Both the position numbers and the translations under genes were made by a program. A stretch of 64,000 nt of DNA from contig CALMSX010000079.1 in assembly GCA_937872515.1 (NCBI GenBank), positions 1 through 64,000 on the forward strand, read 5' to 3'. How positions within the stretch are numbered: position 1 is the stretch's first letter; each line of letters begins with the position of its first letter. This stretch comes from an uncultured Bacteroidota bacterium (GTDB lineage Bacteria > Bacteroidota > Bacteroidia > Chitinophagales > Saprospiraceae). This document shows positions 18,198 to 26,914 of the stretch, in pieces. The notes beneath the pieces were generated by a model. The model ran no database searches, had not been told where the DNA came from, and saw only the letters and a program-made list of their open reading frames with translations.

Positions 18198-19052
18198 ATG
18201 AGTTTATTCGAAAAGGTTGTGTCATCGCTTCATTTAACGAAGGAAGAAGAATTGGTCTTTGTTGGGCAACAGGTGGATATTGGTAGTCCCAATATCTATG
18301 GAGGTCATGTATTGGCACAGGCATTAAGGGCTGCCCGACTTTGTGTGGATCCTGAAAAAAGGATTCATTCTTTGCACGGTTATTTTCTGCACCCCGGCAG
18401 TCACAGTGAGCCGGTAGTTTATAAGGTGGAGCCGATCAAACAGGGAAGAAGTTTTGGTGTGATGCGTGTGGTAGCCAGTCAGCGCGAACGAACGATCTTT
18501 ATTATGTCGGCCTCTTTTCACGTGGCAGAAAAAGGCATAGAACACCAAAGCCCAATGCCCAATGTAGTATCGCCCGATCAACTCAAGCCGTTTTCTAAAA
18601 TATTCTCAGAATTTGCGGAAAAATTTGGCATCCAGGCAAGGGGAATATTATCATCGGATGGACCCTTTATTTTTCATCCTCTTGAATACTACGATCCTTT
18701 TCATCCCGGCATCAGGGCACCACGGCAACACCTGTGGTTTAAGCCCAATGGCCTGTTAGCCGATGACAGTCTTTTGCACCACGAGTTGCTGGCTTATATT
18801 TCTGATTTTAATTTGTTGATCACCTCGTTATTGCCCCACAATCTTTCTTTTTTTACAACACCGTTAAAGATTGCCAGTCTGGACCACGCCATGTGGTTTC
18901 ATGACGATGTGCAGATCAATGACTGGATGTTGTACGAAGTAGAGAGTCCCAGGGCAGCTGGAGGCAGGGCTTTTTGTACCGGCAGAATTTTTTCTTCCAA
19001 TGGCAAGCTGATCGCCTCTGTCACCCAGGAAGGGCTGGTGCGCAAACTGTAA
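18198..19052 (+). CDS. tesB: acyl-CoA thioesterase II
   Basis: 284-aa double-hotdog thioesterase hydrolysing acyl-CoA to free fatty acid and CoA. N-terminal hotdog with YGGHVLAQAL and LHGYFLHPG, the family signature; second hotdog ends with LDHAMWFHDD and a C-terminal RAFCTGRIFSSNGKL...VTQEG. DHAMWFH holds the catalytic Asp. Length matches E. coli TesB. Convergent with the next gene, 4 nt apart. Confidence 0.93.
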   Translation: MSLFEKVVSSLHLTKEEELVFVGQQVDIGSPNIYGGHVLAQALRAARLCVDPEKRIHSLHGYFLHPGSHSEPVVYKVEPIKQGRSFGVMRVVASQRERTIFIMSASFHVAEKGIEHQSPMPNVVSPDQLKPFSKIFSEFAEKFGIQARGILSSDGPFIFHPLEYYDPFHPGIRAPRQHLWFKPNGLLADDSLLHHELLAYISDFNLLITSLLPHNLSFFTTPLKIASLDHAMWFHDDVQINDWMLYEVESPRAAGGRAFCTGRIFSSNGKLIASVTQEGLVRKL

Positions 19053-19056
19053 ACAG

Positions 19057-20220
19057 TTATTGTTTGTAGCTTACCCTGTAAATGCAATTGGCATAGTCAT
19101 CGCTGATCAGGATGGTACCATCTAAAAGCAATTGAATATCTACAGGCCTACCCCACACTTCTTTTTTATCCTTGCTCAGCCAGCCGGTAATAAAGGGTTG
19201 CATAGATATGAATTGACCGCTGGCATTGGTTTTTACTAGTTGGACGTCATAACCAGATTTTTCCGTTCTGTTCCACGAGCCGTGTCGTGCAATCAGGAAG
19301 GCTTCATTGTAAGGTTCGGGCAACTGAGGAGAACGAATATACCTTATACCCAAAGGAGCCGTATGCGCCCCCATTTTGGCAACGGGAGCTGTGTATTTGC
19401 TGCAATCCTGGCCCTTTCCAAATTCAGGATCGGGGAGTGAACCTTCATGACAAAAGGGGTAGCCAAAGTGCATAAAATCTTTGGGGGCATGATTCAATTC
19501 ACAGTTGGGCATGTCATCGCCCATCATGTCTCTGCCATTGTCAGTAAACCAAAGCTCTTTGGTATCCGGGTGCCAGGTGAAGCCAACCGTATTTCTGATA
19601 CCGCGCTGTACTACCTCAAGATTTTTGCCGTTGGTATCAATGCGGGTCAGCGATGCATAAGGGTCGTCAGACTTACAGATATTGCAGGGAGCACCTACCG
19701 GCACATATAATTTTCCATCGGGACCAAAGGCAATAAACTTCCACCCGTGGTGTTTTTCTGTTGGGAATTTATCGTAGACCACTTCCGGTTTTCCCGGATT
19801 TTCGAGGTGACTTTCGATGTTTTTAAAACGCAGGATTCTATTGATTTCTGCCACGTACAAATGGCCATCTTTGAAGGCAACGCCATTGGGTGAATTACCG
19901 CCACGGTAGATGATGTATTTTTTTTCTGCTACCTTATCTCCATCCTCATCTCTGAGGGCATACACCTTGTCTTCATCTTTTGTACCCACAAATAAGGTGT
20001 TGCCAGGGCTCATACACATGGATCGGGCGCCGGTAATGCTATCTGCAAAAACAGAAATGGTAAAACCTTTTGGCAACTCAAGTTTTTCCAACGGAAGAGC
20101 GCTGTATTCGGTTGACAGCGGTGTTTTAAGAGGAGGGTTGATGCCCAGTTTAAATTTCAAAAAGTAGGCCAGGCCACCTATGGCCAGGGCTGCTGCTACA
20201 AAATAAAGAAATTTTTTCAT
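19057..20220 (-). CDS. PQQ-type sugar dehydrogenase (sorbosone dehydrogenase-like)
   Basis: 387-aa protein with an N-terminal membrane or signal segment (about 5-20) and a six-bladed propeller typical of soluble glucose/sorbosone dehydrogenases. Recognisable parts: LPKGFTISVFAD at the first strand, PNGVAFKDGHLYVAE, HHGWKFIAFGPDGKLYVPVG, GFTWHPDTKELWFTDNGRD and RHGSWNR. It would oxidise a sugar or aldehyde in the periplasm with PQQ; no PQQ synthesis gene is in the window, so actual cofactor use is inference. Confidence 0.82.
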   Translation of the reverse strand: MKKFLYFVAAALAIGGLAYFLKFKLGINPPLKTPLSTEYSALPLEKLELPKGFTISVFADSITGARSMCMSPGNTLFVGTKDEDKVYALRDEDGDKVAEKKYIIYRGGNSPNGVAFKDGHLYVAEINRILRFKNIESHLENPGKPEVVYDKFPTEKHHGWKFIAFGPDGKLYVPVGAPCNICKSDDPYASLTRIDTNGKNLEVVQRGIRNTVGFTWHPDTKELWFTDNGRDMMGDDMPNCELNHAPKDFMHFGYPFCHEGSLPDPEFGKGQDCSKYTAPVAKMGAHTAPLGIRYIRSPQLPEPYNEAFLIARHGSWNRTEKSGYDVQLVKTNASGQFISMQPFITGWLSKDKKEVWGRPVDIQLLLDGTILISDDYANCIYRVSYKQ

Positions 20221-20267
20221 GTTGAAAATTGAAGAGTTACGTCAGCCAAAGTACTATAAATTTAGCC

Positions 20268-20299
20268 AAAAAAAAAGAGGGTGACATAAAACCACCCTC
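20268..20299 (-). terminator. rho-independent terminator of the TPR gene
   Basis: On the minus strand: 7-bp stem (20293-20299 with 20277-20283), 9-nt loop, then nine T residues (20268-20276). A textbook intrinsic terminator about 35 nt after the TPR gene's stop. Confidence 0.85.
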
Positions 20300-20334
20300 C
20301 GTCTATTAAAATTGAGTAATGCTTTGCTTGGTTA

Positions 20335-21750
20335 TTAACAATCTCCAAATTCTCTTTGGTAATATCGAATGATGGAATTGATGTCTTTATCAACCTCCAG
20401 CTCTGGGGCTAGCTCGAAGATTAGTCGGTGCATGGCAAAATCTTCTTCAAACGCTTCTGTGAGGATTTCCAGACCTTCTTTTTTTCTTTTCATAAAAAAC
20501 AAGGTAATGGCTCTGCAGTAAAGCAAGTCAGCGCCAAAGGTATGCTCATCGGCCTCATCTAAAATTTGAAGGGCTTCGTCGTATAAGCCAAGACGGATGA
20601 CAAAGCAGGCGTATTCTCTCCAGTAAAGAGAATCTTCCATACAAACTTTAGTTGCTTTGTGGAAGTTGATGGTTGCTTTGTTGTAATCTTCAACCTGAAC
20701 ATAGGCTTTTGCCAGGGAGAGGAAAAATTCTTCGCGACTGTCGTCGATGTCGATGGCTTTCAGGTAAGCATTGATGGCACTGTACCAACTGCCCGATTTG
20801 GCATAGCTTTCACCGAGTAAAAAATAAATCTCTTCGTTGTGTGCTTCGATGCGAAGCGCTTTGAGAAGGGTCATTTTGGCTTCGGCAATTTTTTCCAGCT
20901 GGAGGTAACAAGATGCAATGTTGACCATAAAGTCACATTCCGGACCGAAACGGTTGTTGGCGTCAATGTAAATTTCAAGCGCCTTTTTTACTTTACCTTC
21001 CTGCAAACAAATTTCTGCGCATTCCAGGTAACCCAATTCAAAAGACGGATTGATGATAAACGAGTATTCCAATGCTTCGATGGCTTTGTCATATTCCCAG
21101 TTAAAAGAATAAGACAGGCCAAGGTTGTACCAGGCCAGGTGGTTGTAAGGATTTTCGTCTATGATGGCTTTGTGAAAAGCTATGCTGTTTTCATATTCTC
21201 TTGACAAGTCAACAGCCACCCAAAATCTTTCCAATGCTTCTGCATTGCCTGAATCAATTTTAAGAGCGCTTTTTAAGCTGTTGTACATTGCCTTGTACTC
21301 TTTTGATGCTTCAAAGAAGTAGCTTTCAGCAATGTAATAATCAATGAGGTCACCATCTAAGCAGGAAGCTTTGAGGTCGTCGAGGATAACTTTTGCGTCT
21401 TTCGTATTTTTTCTAACACAATGCGCCTTGATTCTGAGCAGCGAAATTTCTTTTTCATAGGGGGCAACATTTTCGGCATCCTTCAATTGAGAAAGACACT
21501 GATCAATTTTGTTGTCAGCTAAAAATAAACGTGCTTTGATCAGGTAAAAATCGGAACGGTATGGGAATTGTTCGAGGGCTACATCTACGACTTCCATTGC
21601 TTTTTCAATCTGGAATTCGCTTTCATAATATTCAATTAACTGGTAGATAGTTTTCTCCTCGACATAATCTATGTTGCCTTGCTCAAATTTGGATTCGAAA
21701 TCCGAAACCAGATTGATGAGTTGAAGGTCTCGTTTTATTTTGTGTTCCAT
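20335..21750 (-). CDS. tetratricopeptide repeat protein
   Basis: 471-aa soluble TPR protein made of about a dozen helical repeats, several clear (for example LAWYNLGLSYSFNWEYDKAI and EIYFLLGESYAKSGSWYSAI). No signal peptide, membrane segment or catalytic domain, so it is probably a cytoplasmic scaffold. It stands alone with its own terminator; no promoter box matches well. The family is widely conserved in Bacteroidota; partners unknown. Confidence 0.85.
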   Translation of the reverse strand: MEHKIKRDLQLINLVSDFESKFEQGNIDYVEEKTIYQLIEYYESEFQIEKAMEVVDVALEQFPYRSDFYLIKARLFLADNKIDQCLSQLKDAENVAPYEKEISLLRIKAHCVRKNTKDAKVILDDLKASCLDGDLIDYYIAESYFFEASKEYKAMYNSLKSALKIDSGNAEALERFWVAVDLSREYENSIAFHKAIIDENPYNHLAWYNLGLSYSFNWEYDKAIEALEYSFIINPSFELGYLECAEICLQEGKVKKALEIYIDANNRFGPECDFMVNIASCYLQLEKIAEAKMTLLKALRIEAHNEEIYFLLGESYAKSGSWYSAINAYLKAIDIDDSREEFFLSLAKAYVQVEDYNKATINFHKATKVCMEDSLYWREYACFVIRLGLYDEALQILDEADEHTFGADLLYCRAITLFFMKRKKEGLEILTEAFEEDFAMHRLIFELAPELEVDKDINSIIRYYQREFGDC

Positions 21751-22121
21751 AAAGTCTGTTCTACTATCTAAGGATTATAAGTTCTGCACGAAGATAGATA
21801 AATATTTATCACAGCCTAAAACTTGTAAACCCTTTTTTTTCCACATTGTGCAAGCATTATGATAAAACATAATTTTTCCCAATGACTTGAATATCAGCTT
21901 TATATTTCATATTAATATATATAAACAAGTTTTTAAAAATTTATAAATCATATTTTAATGTATGGTATAAATTTGATAGATGTGATGCAAAAAAAGAATA
22001 AAAAAGCTTGAATTTTCCTTTAGAATGGGCAAAATTGGCATAGGAAGTGGATAAAAATATTATTCGTGGTTTTGTATAAAGTTGATAACTTGCTTGCGAT
22101 TAGAGAATATACAGCTTACAA
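21751..22121. other. AT-rich intergenic region of 371 nt
   Basis: Divergent spacer between the TPR gene and a small hypothetical gene. Very AT-rich; no ORF of note, no RNA gene or repeat recognised, and no good TAnnTTTG match in either direction. Confidence 0.5.
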
Positions 22122-22481
22122 ATGGACACGTGGGAACTAGATTTTGAGTGGCTTCAGTTGCGGCATAAAATAGGCCAAAGCATGGGGAGAACCGAATTAC
22201 CTGACCTTCAGGCGATCTTATTTTTGATTGGAATTCAAGAGCTCGGATGGTGGGAAGGCAAAACATTTTCGAAAGAAGAGAAGCAGGATCTCATGCATGT
22301 AGCGGTATGTACCTTACTTGAACCAGACGGATACTTTGAATTTGTGGGAAGAGATCAGGACGGTTGGCCGCATTGGAATCGGATTAGGGCTTTTGAATAC
22401 CAGGGCGTTGAAACACAAGAAAGGGTGTTGATGGGCAAAATTTTGAGGTATTTTGAGGCCGTTTTCGAAAAGGAAAAGTAA
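22122..22481 (+). CDS. conserved hypothetical protein
   Basis: 119-aa soluble acidic protein, rich in aromatic residues. Distinct blocks include LQAILFLIGIQELGWW, FSKEEKQDLMHVAVCTLL and YFEFVGRDQDGWPHWNR. I recall similar unnamed proteins widely in Bacteroidota, and the strong block conservation suggests a real function, but I recognise no domain. No signal peptide or membrane segment. Lies 130 nt upstream of mreB on the same strand, with a separate promoter box between. Confidence 0.75.
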   Translation: MDTWELDFEWLQLRHKIGQSMGRTELPDLQAILFLIGIQELGWWEGKTFSKEEKQDLMHVAVCTLLEPDGYFEFVGRDQDGWPHWNRIRAFEYQGVETQERVLMGKILRYFEAVFEKEK

Positions 22482-22549
22482 AAGATGTTCGATCTTGTAC
22501 AATAACCAATAAAAAAAGCTAATAATACCTTTAAATCATAGGAATTTGC

Positions 22550-22557
22550 TATTTTTG
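22550..22557 (+). promoter_or_regulatory. -7 promoter element TATTTTTG upstream of mreB
   Basis: TAnnTTTG match 54 nt before the mreB start; no -33 TTG at 17-23 nt. Predicted leader of about 45 nt includes a CCCCCC run. Confidence 0.4.
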
Positions 22558-22611
22558 CCATCCCCCCGGTGAGACATATCCGCTAACAGGATAACATATT
22601 AACAGCTTATA

Positions 22612-23643
22612 ATGAAGTTTTTTAATTTTTTCACTCAGGAACTGGCCGTCGATCTAGGCACCGCCAACACCCTGATCATACAAAACGATAAGGTAGTGAT
22701 AGACGAGCCTTCTATCGTTGCTATCAACAGAATTACCAATGAAACCATAGCTGTGGGTAACCGGGCCATGCAAATGCATGAAAAAACCCACGAGAACATT
22801 AAAACGATCAGACCGCTTAAAGACGGAGTGATTGCTGACTTTCAGGCAGCAGAAGCCCTCATTCAGGGCCTGATCAATATGATTGGAGAAAAACGAAAAT
22901 TTTTCACCCACCTCAAAATGGTGATTTGTATTCCGTCTGGTATTACTGAGGTTGAAAAAAGAGCTGTTTTTGATTCTGCCGACCACGTGGATTCCAAAGA
23001 AACTTATCTGATTCATGAACCCATGGCAGCAGCACTGGGCATTGGTCTGGATGTAGAAGAACCCATCGGAAACATGATCATTGATATTGGAGGAGGTACA
23101 ACAGAAATTGCTGTTATCGCCTTGTCCGGAATTGTGACCGATCAGTCCATCAGAGTAGCCGGCGACGAGTTTACCAATGACATCATTGATTACATGAAAA
23201 GGAAACACAACCTTTTAATTGGTGAACGCACGGCAGAACAAATTAAAATCAATGTTGGTTCTGCCATTCAGGACCTCACAGATGCTCCACCCAAATATCC
23301 TGTAAACGGCAGAGATATGTTGACGGGCATTCCTAAACAAGTATTTACTACCCACTCAGAAGTTGCGGAAGCACTTGATAAATCTATTACCAAAATAGAA
23401 GAAGCGGTTCTCAAGGCGTTGGAAGACACACCACCGGAATTGGCTTCTGATATCTACAAGACCGGCATCTACCTGACAGGTGGTGGGGCTTTGTTGCGTG
23501 GCCTGGCAAAGAGGATTTCTGGAAAAACCAAACTAGCGGTTCATGTTGCAGAAGACCCATTGAGGGCTGTAGTAAGGGGCACCGGCATGGCGCTTAAAAA
23601 CTCACATCGATATTCCTTCCTGATTGACAGGCGAAGCATTTAA
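22612..23643 (+). CDS. mreB: rod shape-determining protein MreB
   Basis: 343-aa actin-fold ATPase forming membrane-bound filaments that direct lateral wall synthesis. Phosphate-1 motif AVDLGTANTLI, connect and phosphate-2 motif MIIDIGGGTTEIAVIALSG, and adenosine motif GIYLTGGGALLRGLAKRI are all intact. mreC and mreD are not adjacent; they occur at 46043-47390 on the other strand. A VanX-type D,D-dipeptidase gene starts one base after the stop, so the two are probably cotranscribed. Confidence 0.96.
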   Translation: MKFFNFFTQELAVDLGTANTLIIQNDKVVIDEPSIVAINRITNETIAVGNRAMQMHEKTHENIKTIRPLKDGVIADFQAAEALIQGLINMIGEKRKFFTHLKMVICIPSGITEVEKRAVFDSADHVDSKETYLIHEPMAAALGIGLDVEEPIGNMIIDIGGGTTEIAVIALSGIVTDQSIRVAGDEFTNDIIDYMKRKHNLLIGERTAEQIKINVGSAIQDLTDAPPKYPVNGRDMLTGIPKQVFTTHSEVAEALDKSITKIEEAVLKALEDTPPELASDIYKTGIYLTGGGALLRGLAKRISGKTKLAVHVAEDPLRAVVRGTGMALKNSHRYSFLIDRRSI

Positions 23644-23644
23644 A

Positions 23645-24394
23645 ATGAGGCAATTTTGCCTTTTGTTGGTTCTTTTTTTTGTGATTACTTCCTGTGATCC
23701 GCAAAAAGATACTGCTAACCCTGCAACAGAAATTACACCCAATAAGGTAACAAAGTCGAATAAGGCAGATAAAAATGCGGAAGAAACAACCGTAGTTGAA
23801 AAAAAGTCAGAAGCTGTAAAGACAGAAACTACAAAGGAAGTAGACGTCAATGACGAAAACTTTAAAGAAATCACCTCAGAGCAAGGCATCCTGCTCGACA
23901 TCAAATACGCCACCAAAGACAATTTTACCAAAAAAGTGATTTATCCATGTGGCCGCTGCTACCTTAGACCCGGGGTTGCCAAAAAAATTGAAGCAGCCCA
24001 CCAGTGGTTAAAAATTGAACACAAGAAAGGTTTAAAAATGTTTGATTGCTACCGGCCAAGACCCGCGCAGCAAAGGCTGTGGGATGTAGTGCCCAATCCT
24101 GATTACGTTACCCCTCCTGCCAAAGGCTCGATGCACAACCGTGGACTTGCGGTGGATCTTACCCTTGTAGATTTAAATGGCAAAGAACTCAACATGGGGA
24201 CACCCTATGATTTTTTTGGCAAAGAAGCCCATACAGACAATACCCAATTGCCAGCAGCGGTGTTGGAAAACAGAAGGCTGTTGAAGCAGGCAATGACCGC
24301 GCAGGGTTTTTCCGGGATAAGGACAGAGTGGTGGCATTTTTCCATCAACGATTCAGCCCCCCTTTCAGATTGGGAATGGCCTTGCAAAGAATAA
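23645..24394 (+). CDS. VanX-type D-Ala-D-Ala dipeptidase, lipoprotein
   Basis: 249-aa M15D-family enzyme. Lipoprotein signal with lipobox ITSC near residue 17, a low-complexity Thr/Lys/Glu linker to about 75, then the catalytic domain. SMHNRGLAVDLTL gives the SxHxxGxAxD zinc site, and EWWHFS the catalytic Glu and third His ligand; CYRPRPAQQRLW is also typical. Housekeeping VanX homologues of this class recycle wall dipeptides and do not confer vancomycin resistance by themselves; no vanHA genes are nearby. Start at 23645, one base after the mreB stop. Confidence 0.88.
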   Translation: MRQFCLLLVLFFVITSCDPQKDTANPATEITPNKVTKSNKADKNAEETTVVEKKSEAVKTETTKEVDVNDENFKEITSEQGILLDIKYATKDNFTKKVIYPCGRCYLRPGVAKKIEAAHQWLKIEHKKGLKMFDCYRPRPAQQRLWDVVPNPDYVTPPAKGSMHNRGLAVDLTLVDLNGKELNMGTPYDFFGKEAHTDNTQLPAAVLENRRLLKQAMTAQGFSGIRTEWWHFSINDSAPLSDWEWPCKE

Positions 24395-24400
24395 GCAAAC

Positions 24401-25648
24401 ATGAAATGTAGTATAATAACCATCGGAGATGAAATTCTGATCGGGCAGATTGTGGATACCAACTCTTCCTGGATGGCTGCTCAACTCAATTTATTGGGCA
24501 TCGATGTTGTAGAAATGCGATCAGTTGGCGATGACTTGGATCAGATGGTTGCCGTATTAAAGGAAGCCTTACTTCAATCTGACCTGGTCTTGGTTACCGG
24601 CGGACTCGGGCCCACCAAGGATGATATTACCAAGTCGGCCATCTGTAAGCTATATGGTGTTGGTCTTACGTTTTCAGAAACAACCCGCGACCATATTACC
24701 GCTATTTATGCAAAATTTGGTCGGGCGTTTACCACCGCACACGAACCACAATGTTACATGCCGGACAATGCCATTCTGCTACACAACAGCATGGGCACAG
24801 CACCGGGCATGCTCATAGAAGATGAACGGGGCATGCTGGTTTCCATGCCGGGTGTTCCTTATGAAATGAAGGCCATCTTTACAGAAGAGTTATTGCCCAG
24901 GTTGAATGAGCGCAAAAGCGAATTGTTCATCCAACACAGCACCATAATGACGGTAGGTGAGGGAGAAACTGTAATCGCGGATAAAATAGAACCCCTGCTT
25001 ACAGAAATGCCTTCCTTCATTAAACTTGCCTACTTACCGTCATTGGGCTCCGTGCGGCTTAGATTGACCGGTAAACATGCCAATAAAAAGCAGTTGGAAG
25101 AGGCCCTTAAGCATTATACCGAAATCATGGCCCGGGAATTGGGAGACCTTGCCTATGGATATAACGACCTGAGTCTCGAAGCCCACCTTTTAGCATTGTT
25201 GGGGGAAAAAGGCTTGTGGCTGGGTACAGCAGAAAGTTGCACAGGTGGCTATCTGGCCCACCGCCTCACTTCTGTGGCCGGCAGTTCATCTTATTTTAAA
25301 GGAGGATATATACCCTACAGCAATGAGTGCAAAACCAAGTGGTTGGGAGTTGCCGAAGCACTTTTTGTCAACCACGGCGCAGTTAGTCAGGAGGTTGTGG
25401 AGGCCATGGTAACGGGCCTGCTGGAAAAGATGGGTTGTGATGTGGGTGTGGCCATATCCGGAATAGCGGGACCTGGAGGGGGTACACCTGAAAAACCGGT
25501 GGGTACCATTTGGATAGCCGTAGGCAATGCCGACCAAAAAGTGTCAAGACTGATTAAAGCCAGTAAAGACAGGAGTAAAAACATAGAATATGCTGCCGTA
25601 GTAGCGATGAATATGATCCGAAGGTTTGTATTAAAGTATTACGCCTAA
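24401..25648 (+). CDS. cinA: CinA-family protein (NMN deamidase type)
   Basis: 415-aa two-domain protein. The N-terminal MoaB-like domain (about 1-170) carries GDEILIGQIVDTNSSW and TGGLGPTKDD; the C-terminal CinA/PncC domain (about 255-415) carries TAESCTGGYLAH and SGIAGPGGGTPEKPVGT. Full-length CinA of this type hydrolyses ADP-ribose and deamidates nicotinamide mononucleotide in NAD salvage. It starts 6 nt after the dipeptidase gene, so mreB, dipeptidase and cinA form a probable operon. Its stop overlaps that of the convergent gene by 4 nt. Confidence 0.94.
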   Translation: MKCSIITIGDEILIGQIVDTNSSWMAAQLNLLGIDVVEMRSVGDDLDQMVAVLKEALLQSDLVLVTGGLGPTKDDITKSAICKLYGVGLTFSETTRDHITAIYAKFGRAFTTAHEPQCYMPDNAILLHNSMGTAPGMLIEDERGMLVSMPGVPYEMKAIFTEELLPRLNERKSELFIQHSTIMTVGEGETVIADKIEPLLTEMPSFIKLAYLPSLGSVRLRLTGKHANKKQLEEALKHYTEIMARELGDLAYGYNDLSLEAHLLALLGEKGLWLGTAESCTGGYLAHRLTSVAGSSSYFKGGYIPYSNECKTKWLGVAEALFVNHGAVSQEVVEAMVTGLLEKMGCDVGVAISGIAGPGGGTPEKPVGTIWIAVGNADQKVSRLIKASKDRSKNIEYAAVVAMNMIRRFVLKYYA

Positions 25649-26157
25649 AAGATTTTTTCGAAAAACTTTTTTACCTGCGACTTTCTTTTCCAAAGCACAT
25701 ACTTGAGTGAAATGGCTGAATCTGCGGTAAGTTTCTGGCCGGTATACGTTTTACTCATCACATACTGAGGAATGTAATCAACCGAAACACTGATGCGGCC
25801 AAGGGTTAGCTCTGCACCCATTACACCGGATACACCACTCAGTCTGGCAGGTGTCGGATAATCATCTTTTGCCACTTCATTGGATCGCACAAAACCTCCT
25901 CCACCCAGGAAAAAGTTAAACCTCCTGGAAATGATTCCATAATGACTTCTGGCCTGGAGCGATACGTATTTATGACCGGCAAACAAGCCATCGCTGGCAG
26001 AAAGGTCAAGCGTAGTGTGGTTGGCCACTCTTTGTACCAATGAAAATCCCAACTCTTCACCCAAACGAAAGCCAAAAGCGGTATTATAGCTCTGACCGTA
26101 TGTGGTAAGACCAGTGCACAAAATGACAAAGGAAAAAAGGAAAATGCGCAATCTCAA
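25645..26157 (-). CDS. small outer-membrane beta-barrel protein
   Basis: 170-aa exported protein; signal peptide ends near TYGQ. The rest alternates hydrophobic and polar residues with Gly and aromatic residues (FNFFLGGGGFVR, VSVDYIPQYV), suggesting an eight-strand barrel. The start is TTG, with a stop two codons upstream. It has the same layout as the protein at 49934-50428 (GFRLGEELGFSL versus GAKLGYGLVASY; VSVDYIPQY versus VSVDWAPTI). Function unknown. Confidence 0.65.
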   Translation of the reverse strand: MRLRIFLFSFVILCTGLTTYGQSYNTAFGFRLGEELGFSLVQRVANHTTLDLSASDGLFAGHKYVSLQARSHYGIISRRFNFFLGGGGFVRSNEVAKDDYPTPARLSGVSGVMGAELTLGRISVSVDYIPQYVMSKTYTGQKLTADSAISLKYVLWKRKSQVKKFFEKIF

Positions 26158-26208
26158 TTTTTACTGTTTAACGTAAAAAAAGCAGATTTAGTATGTTTTT
26201 AAGAAATA

Positions 26209-26898
26209 TTACTTTCTTCTCCTGGGCTTCTTTTTCATAGAGTCATCTTCCAGGGTTTCCTCTTCCTTGCCTCCAAAAACAAATCTGCCTCCAATTCCAA
26301 CTGTAATCAGGTCAACCGCACTGGATGAAAAATTGGAAAGTTGGTAGTAGCCAAGGTCAAAACCAAACTTGTTTTTTCTGCCGAACAGAACTCCTGTATT
26401 ACCCCCATAATAATGGATGGTGGTAGAAAGGTCTGCAGCGGCAAACTGGAAAATGTATCTGGGTGTCAGGTACCAGGTAAATTTTTCACTGGGGTGCACA
26501 CTAAAATACAGGGGTACCTGGGCATTCCACAAGCTGCTGACCAATCCAAAAGTACCTATATCGGCACCAATTCCGAGTGCAGTCTGCGATTGGCGATCTC
26601 CCAGAATCTGGTATTTGGAAGTCAGAGAAAAATTGAGGTTGGTATTGAGTTTCACACCCACGTCCAGCTTATCAGTGGCTCCGTATTTACCTGCAATTTC
26701 GATGTTGGGGAAGAAAAAATTATCCAGGACTTCCTCGTCGTCGAAGAAAAAATCAGGCGATTGTGACAGGTTGAGTGAACCCGTCATTTCAAAAGCTTCT
26801 TCGCCCAATGAGCGACCATCCTGGTAGCCGGTCAAACTTGCACAAGAAGAAACGATAACAATAGATAAAGCAGCAAATAAAAACTTGAAAAATTTCAT
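26209..26898 (-). CDS. outer-membrane beta-barrel lipoprotein
   Basis: 229-aa lipoprotein with lipobox VSSC (about residue 19). The body alternates strands with Gly/aromatic residues typical of a barrel, and the tail ends in a Lys/Arg-rich segment (MKKKPRRRK). Start at 26898 chosen because the lipoprotein signal begins there; the frame extends upstream into the prs gene. It lies 16 nt after prs and is probably cotranscribed. No family recognised. Confidence 0.65.
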   Translation of the reverse strand: MKFFKFLFAALSIVIVSSCASLTGYQDGRSLGEEAFEMTGSLNLSQSPDFFFDDEEVLDNFFFPNIEIAGKYGATDKLDVGVKLNTNLNFSLTSKYQILGDRQSQTALGIGADIGTFGLVSSLWNAQVPLYFSVHPSEKFTWYLTPRYIFQFAAADLSTTIHYYGGNTGVLFGRKNKFGFDLGYYQLSNFSSSAVDLITVGIGGRFVFGGKEEETLEDDSMKKKPRRRK

Positions 26899-26914
26899 AT
26901 GTAAAAAGGTTAGA

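Noticed and set aside
23645..24394. VanX-type enzyme as a vancomycin resistance gene
   Set aside because: No vanH/vanA or regulator genes nearby; chromosomal homologues commonly act in wall dipeptide recycling.
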